Shown here: in pieces, positions 59,179 to 64,000 of the stretch | Layout: each line of letters starts with the position of its first letter | Numbering within the stretch: position 1 is the first letter of the stretch | DNA from: Magnetaquiglobus sp039908105 | GTDB taxonomy: Bacteria; Pseudomonadota; Magnetococcia; Magnetococcales; Magnetaquicoccaceae | DNA: 64,000 nucleotides | Assembly (NCBI GenBank): GCA_039908105.1 | Contig: JAMOBI010000022.1 | Location: 1-64,000, forward strand | Direction: 5' to 3' | The notes under the pieces: generated by a model | The model's input: only the letters and a program-made list of their open reading frames with translations | The model's database searches: none | What the model was told of the DNA's origin: nothing | Position numbers and translations under genes: made by a program

Positions 59179-60612
59179 ATGCGTCCCCATCCACTCGATT
59201 TTCTGGCTCGAATGCTTCCGGAAAACGGTGCTCGTCCGGCCCTGATCGATGGGGAACGAACGTGGAGTTACGCCGCATTGGCCCATTGGGTGGCGTGCGT
59301 GGCCCAACGGCTGAGCGATCGCGGCGTTGGGGCAGGGGAGCGTCTGGCGATCGATCTGCCCAATGGCGCGGAGTTCGTTGTGGCCTACCTGGCAGCCTGG
59401 CACGCCGGCATCACCGTGATTCCGATCAACGGCGCCATGCCGGCAGAGGATCGGGCCTATCTCCTCGATCTGACCCGACCCACTTTGCGGCTCGATTCGA
59501 CACAAGAAGGGCTTCTTGAGGATTCGGAGCGTGGTGTCGCAGCCCCATTCACCCCGTACGACGAACGGATCCCGGGCGCGATCTTTTTCACCTCCGGCAC
59601 CACCAGTCGACCCAAGGGGGTGTGTCACGATGCCCAACGGATGTTGGCCAATGTCGACGCCTTCAACACCCTGACCGGGATTTCCGCCGAAACCCGCATG
59701 TTGCATCTGATGCCCATGGGGTACATGGCCGGTTTTCTCAACACCATCCTCTCACCACTGGCCGCAGGGGGCACGGTGGTACTCTCGCCCCCCTTCTCTT
59801 CGGCTGCGGCCATGGGGCTCTGGCCACTGGCCATGAAACACCGGGTCAACACGCTGTGGCTCAGTCCCACCATGGCCGCCTTTTTGGTGCAACTCAATCG
59901 CGGAGGCGTGGTTTACGACTGGTGCAGGCACCATCTGACGCACGTTTTCATCGGCACCGCATCGTTGTCTGCCAAACTGGAGGCGCAGTTCTCTGCCGCA
60001 TTCGGGGTTGCGTGTCTGGAGAGTTACGGCATGACCGAACTGCTGTTGGTTTCCAGTCGGACGCCGGGTGCCGCCGATCAGGCGGGTTCCGTGGGAAGGG
60101 TATTGCCCGGGATTGAATGCGTGATGGAGGAGAATGGGCAGTTGGCAGGGGTTTTACGGATCCGCTCGCCTTACGCAATGCTCGGTTATCTGGATTCGGA
60201 TCCGGCGGAAACGGGCGTTTTGCTCCCTGCCGATGCCCAGGGGTTGGAGACCGGAGATATTGGACGCCTGGAGGGGGATCGGCTGTTCATCACCGGACGC
60301 AAGAAGGATTTGATCCTGCATGGCGGGGTGAATGTCAGTCCGCGTGCGGTGGAGGAGGTGTTGTTGCGTCATGCGGAGGTGGCGAATGCTGCGGTGGTCG
60401 GGATGCCGCACGATTTCTGGGGCGAGGAGGTGGTGGCCTGTGTGATCGCGCACGATCCAAATCGAACCGGGAAGTTGCGTGCCGAGTTGGTCGAGTTGTG
60501 CCGTGCCCATCTGTCGCCCGATGCCGTACCGGGTCGGTTTCGTTTTGTGGAGTCGTTTCCGCTCTCTTCAACCGGCAAGGTGCGCAAGGATCTTTTGCGG
60601 CAATCGGATTGA
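59179..60612 (+). CDS. AMP-forming acyl/aryl acid ligase
   Basis: ANL-superfamily enzyme of 477 residues that adenylates a carboxylic acid and transfers it to CoA or a carrier-protein thiol. The P-loop IFFTSGTTSRPKGVCHDA (about 134-151), ESYGMTELLLVS, GLETGDIGRLEGDRLFITGRKKD and the C-terminal Lys in STGKVRKDLL (about 468) are all intact. It begins four bases after the aldolase stop. With the ACP gene at the head of the operon, loading of an acid onto that ACP is likely (inference). Confidence 0.9.
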   Translation: MRPHPLDFLARMLPENGARPALIDGERTWSYAALAHWVACVAQRLSDRGVGAGERLAIDLPNGAEFVVAYLAAWHAGITVIPINGAMPAEDRAYLLDLTRPTLRLDSTQEGLLEDSERGVAAPFTPYDERIPGAIFFTSGTTSRPKGVCHDAQRMLANVDAFNTLTGISAETRMLHLMPMGYMAGFLNTILSPLAAGGTVVLSPPFSSAAAMGLWPLAMKHRVNTLWLSPTMAAFLVQLNRGGVVYDWCRHHLTHVFIGTASLSAKLEAQFSAAFGVACLESYGMTELLLVSSRTPGAADQAGSVGRVLPGIECVMEENGQLAGVLRIRSPYAMLGYLDSDPAETGVLLPADAQGLETGDIGRLEGDRLFITGRKKDLILHGGVNVSPRAVEEVLLRHAEVANAAVVGMPHDFWGEEVVACVIAHDPNRTGKLRAELVELCRAHLSPDAVPGRFRFVESFPLSSTGKVRKDLLRQSD

Positions 60613-60645
60613 AGCGTTTTTATAATTTTTTTCACGAGGATCATG

Positions 60646-60892
60646 TAACGACCCGGCCCGGCTTGGAATGTGTGGTTTACTGGCAAAAAAAAGAGAGGGT
60701 CTGGGAGATTCCTCTCCCAGGGTTTTGCCTTTGACTTTAGCGCGCTTTTCAAAAGAAGCATGTTTTGCGCCTTTTGCAAAACAATCCCGCGAACATGGCC
60801 CAAAAATAAAGCTGTATGATAAAAGTTATAATGTTTAGTGGTTGGTGTTCCAGCCCATCGCAACCAGTCAAATCAGCCTCGGGTGCGGTTTA
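60646..60892 (+). repeat. E1 element, variant with alternative right half
   Basis: Degenerate left end (GACCCGGCCCGGCTTGG), H1, then a chimeric H2/H3 (AGCATGTTTTGCGCCTTTTG then CAAAACAATCCCGC), the CGAACATGGCCCAA tail, and a standard right end CTCGGGTGCGGTTTA. The TTA at 60890-60892 is the stop codon of the minus-strand PilZ gene. Confidence 0.82.
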
Positions 60893-61342
60893 GAAACGCG
60901 GTAACATATCGACGACGCGCAATCCGACGACAAAGGCCTTTTCGTCCCGTTTGCTGTAGCTGACAAAACAGGAAAAAATATCCATGCCGCCCGCGCTGGC
61001 CGGAACCTCCAACAGCAGGGTGGTATTGGGACGAACCGGCGAGGTGCTGCGCACGCCAAAACCTTGCGGACTGACATCCTGAATCACCACCGGGGTTCGT
61101 TCCCCGGCAATGATCATGGTGCCCCGGGCATTGGCGACCAGCCGGAAATGTTGGCGGTTGTTGCTCTCCACCGGGGATGATGGCGCAACACTCTCTTTTC
61201 TGGAAGAGGCGGTGACCTTTTCAACCGCATGGAACAATATTTGGATCAGATCTGCCGGCAAATCCCCTTCTCTGGCCCGAACCAATAGTCCCAGCAGGGC
61301 TTCGTACAGATCGTTCGGATCCTTGATTGGCTGATTTTCCAT
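60890..61342 (-). CDS. PilZ-domain protein
   Basis: 150 residues: a helical N-terminal region (NDLYEALLGLLVRAREGD) followed by a PilZ domain with NRQHFRL (RxxxR, about 62-67) and VIQDVSPQGFGV (DxSxxG, about 88-94), so c-di-GMP binding is likely. It lies 25 bases downstream of the adenylate cyclase gene on the same strand. Its TAA stop is the E1 terminal TTAA read on the minus strand. Confidence 0.85.
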   Translation of the reverse strand: MENQPIKDPNDLYEALLGLLVRAREGDLPADLIQILFHAVEKVTASSRKESVAPSSPVESNNRQHFRLVANARGTMIIAGERTPVVIQDVSPQGFGVRSTSPVRPNTTLLLEVPASAGGMDIFSCFVSYSKRDEKAFVVGLRVVDMLPRF

Positions 61343-61367
61343 GGGTATCTGTCCTGGGTTGGAGCGC

Positions 61368-63671
61368 CTATTTGGATGTCATCACCCACACCCCGTCCCA
61401 ATGCTCTCCTGGCGGGTTGGCAAGCAGCGTCTGACACCGTTCGACATACATGGCGCTGAGGTTGTCTCCGGGATTGCGTTTGAGCGCCTCCTGAAAGGAT
61501 TGAATGGCCTGTTCAAAACGCCCACCCCGATAGTGTTGGATGCCACTGCCGAAATAATTGACCACATCCATCAGATTGGGAAAACTCTCCTGGCTATGGT
61601 AATCCAACACCTCGTAGACCCCGACCGGTTGGGTTTTGCCCTTGACCACCACCAGATCGATATCCCGGACCCGGTAGGTGCCTTTCAGGCGCTTGATGGT
61701 GTTTTCGCTGACCAGGATTTGCGCATAATATTGCTTGCAAGCCGTCTCCAGCCGGGCCGCCAGATTGACCCCGTCGCCGATCATGGTGTAATCCATGCGT
61801 TTTGGTGAACCGATGTTGCCCGATACCACGGTATCGGTGTTGATGCCAATGCCCATTTTGATCGGCATCAGTCCCTTGGCCGCCCGCTGTCGATTGAACT
61901 CATTCAGGCGCACGATCATCTCAATGGCGGTGCGCATCGCCCGGTCTTCATCGTCACCGTGGGCGATGGGCAGGCCGAAACCGGCCATCATGGCATCCCC
62001 GATGAACTTATCCAGCATGCCCCCCTCTTTCTGGATGCAGTCCACCATGATGGTGAAATATTCGTTGAGCAGCTGTACCGTCCCTTGTGGACCCAGGGAT
62101 TCGGTCAAGGTGGTGAAACTGCGAATGTCCGTGAACAAGATGGTGGCCATCACGCTCCGGCCACCCAACAGATCCTCCCCCCCCGCCATGAGTTGATCCG
62201 CGATGCCGGCATCCATGTAACGGGACATGGTCGATTTCATCCGTTTTTCCGTGCTGATGTCCTCGACCAGGATCATTGAGCCGAGCTGTTTTTTCTCCGT
62301 GCTGAGCAGGGGCAGGAAGGTGAGATTGACCGCTGTGGATCCGCCAGTGCAGACCATGTCCACATCCATCAGGATGTCAGAGGTTTGCGTCTCGGACAAT
62401 TTGATCAGCTTGTCAACGATCCAGGCATTTTCATTGACGAAGAACTCCTTGGCCGGCACCTTGAGAATCTGTTTGGCGGTCACGCCGAGAATGCGCAGGC
62501 CTGCGGCATTGCAGGTGACAATCACATTCTCCTCGTTCAAGGTGATGACGCCATTGCTCATGCTTTCCAGCATGCTCTCATTGTAATTCTTCATGTTCTG
62601 CACATCTTCGAACAGCTTGGCATTCTCCAGGCCAATGGAAACCTGCGCGGTAAAGGCCTTGAGGCGTGATTCATCCTCGCTGTTGAAGGTGCCGCCCTTT
62701 TTGTTCAGCACCTGGGTGACGCCAATCGTCTTGCCGGATTTGTTGACAACCGGCACACAGAGAATGGAACGGGTGAAATAGCCGGTTTTCTTGTCAAAGG
62801 AGGGGTTGAAACGCAGATCGGCATAGGCATAGGGGATATTGATGGTTTTGCCCGAGGTGAAGACCGCCCCGGCGATGCCGACATGGTTGGGCAAGCGGAT
62901 CTCGCCAATGGAACTGCCGATGGCAATCCGGGAAAACAGCTCGTTGCTCTTTTCGTCATTGAGAAACAGCGTCCCCCGATCCGCCTTGAGCATCGTGGTG
63001 GCCTCGCGAATCACCTTTTGCAACAAGGTATCGATATCGATTTCCGAGGTGATGTCGGCCACCACATCCAAAAAGGCCATCTCCTGGTCCCGCTCCAACC
63101 GCAGCCGTTCCAGTTTCTGGGCAGAGTGCAAGGTGATGGCGGCCTGGGTTGTCATCCCCTCCAGCAGTTTCAGATCCTCTTCGTCATAGCGGTCCGCACG
63201 TTTGTTGAGCACCTGGATCACGCCGATGATCTCACCGCGCGCCGTGCGGATCGGCGCGCACAGGATGCTCTCGGTCTTGAATCCGGTGTCCTGATCGATC
63301 GATTGCTCAAAGCGTGCATCGCTGTAAGCATCGTGAATGATGGCGCCAACCCCGTGGGAAAAAACGTGTCCGGCCACCCCTTTCGTATTGAGAATACGGA
63401 TCTCCCGACTGATGTTGCCCTGGGCGAAACGGGTGTAAAGCTCGCCGGTCTGGGGATCGTTCAAGAAAATGGAGCCGCGCTCCGAGCTGGTCTGCTCGGT
63501 GGCAATCTCGACAATGGTCTTCAACATTTCGTCCAGGGTCTCGGTGGAGGCCACCTGTCGAGAAATGTTGAGCAGAATCTGCATCTGATCCAGCTGCTTT
63601 TGACCATCCATGCCCGAGTTTGCCCGCGCTCCCCGGCCAGAACCCCTGCCATCATGGGTGGTGACGCTCAT
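61368..63671 (-). CDS. GAF-GAF-PAS class III adenylate/guanylate cyclase
   Basis: A 767-residue signalling enzyme. Two GAF domains (about 40-190 and 215-360; the second repeats FLNDEKSNELFSRIAIG), a PAS domain (about 370-480) and a class III cyclase domain: ILFTDIRSFTTLTES gives the first metal Asp (about 515), then GGMLDKFIGDAMMAGFG with Lys and Asp, and KRMDYTMIGDGVNLAARLE. The C-terminus has a TPR-like pair (HYRGGRFEQAIQSFQEALKR). Lys in LDKFIGD and Asp in YTMIGD-region favour cAMP. No membrane segment. ATG overlaps the stop of the upstream gene. Confidence 0.9.
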   Translation of the reverse strand: MSVTTHDGRGSGRGARANSGMDGQKQLDQMQILLNISRQVASTETLDEMLKTIVEIATEQTSSERGSIFLNDPQTGELYTRFAQGNISREIRILNTKGVAGHVFSHGVGAIIHDAYSDARFEQSIDQDTGFKTESILCAPIRTARGEIIGVIQVLNKRADRYDEEDLKLLEGMTTQAAITLHSAQKLERLRLERDQEMAFLDVVADITSEIDIDTLLQKVIREATTMLKADRGTLFLNDEKSNELFSRIAIGSSIGEIRLPNHVGIAGAVFTSGKTINIPYAYADLRFNPSFDKKTGYFTRSILCVPVVNKSGKTIGVTQVLNKKGGTFNSEDESRLKAFTAQVSIGLENAKLFEDVQNMKNYNESMLESMSNGVITLNEENVIVTCNAAGLRILGVTAKQILKVPAKEFFVNENAWIVDKLIKLSETQTSDILMDVDMVCTGGSTAVNLTFLPLLSTEKKQLGSMILVEDISTEKRMKSTMSRYMDAGIADQLMAGGEDLLGGRSVMATILFTDIRSFTTLTESLGPQGTVQLLNEYFTIMVDCIQKEGGMLDKFIGDAMMAGFGLPIAHGDDEDRAMRTAIEMIVRLNEFNRQRAAKGLMPIKMGIGINTDTVVSGNIGSPKRMDYTMIGDGVNLAARLETACKQYYAQILVSENTIKRLKGTYRVRDIDLVVVKGKTQPVGVYEVLDYHSQESFPNLMDVVNYFGSGIQHYRGGRFEQAIQSFQEALKRNPGDNLSAMYVERCQTLLANPPGEHWDGVWVMTSK

Positions 63672-64000
63672 GGTTTCCGCTCCAATTTTTCCCTGAGAAC
63701 CTGAATGGTTCGTTGCAATTCCCGTTGTTCCTCATGGGCGAGTCGCCTCATGTTTTCCTCCCGCCGTTCATACTCCGCGCGCGTCTGGTCCGCGCCATCC
63801 CGCAAGGCGGTGATGGTTCCCTGCAACTGAGCGGTTTCCTGGGTCATCCGCACCTCCATTTCGTGAAGGCGTTGCCGCTGTTCGTCACGGAGTCTTTCCA
63901 TCCCCTCTCGCAGGGTGACGATGGTCTGTTGGGCTTGTTGAGCCTCCTGGGCCGACTTCAACTCCAGGGCTTGCAGCGTGCGAACCTTGTCATGATGCAG
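63668..64000 (-). CDS. Coiled-coil protein, 5' end outside the window
   Basis: The reading frame is open to the right edge (from LHHDKVRTLQALE onward) and ends with the TGA that overlaps the cyclase ATG. The visible 110 residues are almost entirely charged heptad-type coiled coil (LREGMERLRDEQRQRLHEME, TITALRDGADQTRAEYERRE). The start and any other domain lie beyond base 64000. It is probably cotranslated with the cyclase and may tether it. Confidence 0.7.
   Translation of the reverse strand: MHHDKVRTLQALELKSAQEAQQAQQTIVTLREGMERLRDEQRQRLHEMEVRMTQETAQLQGTITALRDGADQTRAEYERREENMRRLAHEEQRELQRTIQVLREKLERKP

Noticed and set aside
57339..60892. A composite transposon formed by the two E1 copies around the ACP operon
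   Set aside because: E1 copies also flank ordinary housekeeping genes at similar spacing, no transposase is present, and the two copies differ in their right halves. Mobility of the cassette is left only as a question.

Overview
The window reads as chromosomal DNA of a fairly GC-rich Gram-negative proteobacterium. It is densely packed with housekeeping operons, and many genes are joined by ATGA or TGATG stop-start overlaps. The gene order is a mosaic. The runs rpsA-ihfB-lapA-lapB and purN-purM-DUF2066-hda, together with a PriB-like gene between rpsF and rpsR, are arrangements I associate with Beta/Gammaproteobacteria. GatCAB, a DciA-like gene and the DUF2232 gene between rpsR and rplI are more typical of Alphaproteobacteria. 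A deep-branching group such as the Magnetococcia would fit, but this is inference and no rRNA gene is present to test it. I saw no tRNA, rRNA, CRISPR array, prophage or complete insertion sequence.

Layout: 0.2-3.7 kb gatCAB; 4-6 kb a small ORF, a Crp/Fnr regulator and an orphan IS1-InsA-like zinc-ribbon protein; 6.2-10.9 kb a GAF-type sigma-54 activator, a candidate sigma-54 promoter, an Hsp70 with a novel tail and a DciA-like gene; 11-15.8 kb a methyltransferase, a chemoreceptor, cysQ, a PfkB kinase and a PilZ protein; 15.9-29.6 kb aroA-cmk-rpsA-ihfB-lapAB-rpiB-glyA-ribD-ribE-ribBA-ribH-nusB-thiL; 29.9-32.8 kb an AstE-like deacylase, yhbY, an ElyC-like envelope protein and hypotheticals.

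From 32.9 to 44.9 kb lies a carbohydrate locus: an FkbM methyltransferase, a CgeB-like glycosyltransferase, a B12 radical SAM enzyme, a split transketolase, an HddC-like nucleotidyltransferase, a Cj1427-like SDR, an HddA-like heptose kinase, a DegT-family enzyme with His in place of the PLP lysine, and an L-2-hydroxyglutarate oxidase. Read together they suggest a GDP-heptose modification pathway with built-in 2-oxoglutarate / L-2-hydroxyglutarate recycling. This is my main candidate for an undescribed system.

The rest holds a Nudix hydrolase, a lytic transglycosylase and pgeF (minus strand), the rpsF-priB-rpsR-DUF2232-rplI operon, purN/purM, DUF2066-nucleotidyltransferase-hda, an ACP / HMGL-type aldolase / acyl-ligase trio (57.8-60.6 kb), and a signalling unit with PilZ, a GAF-PAS adenylate cyclase and a coiled-coil protein at the right edge.

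The most conspicuous non-coding feature is a dispersed element, here called E1. Its long form is about 250 bp, with roughly 31-bp imperfect terminal inverted repeats beginning TTAAACCGCACCC and two to three internal hairpins. There are 13 copies plus fragments. Twelve of the 13 run in the same direction as the gene that ends just before them, and several supply that gene's, or a convergent gene's, stop codon. Two further palindromic families (E2 and E3) are interspersed, and one E2 copy sits inside an E1 hairpin loop.
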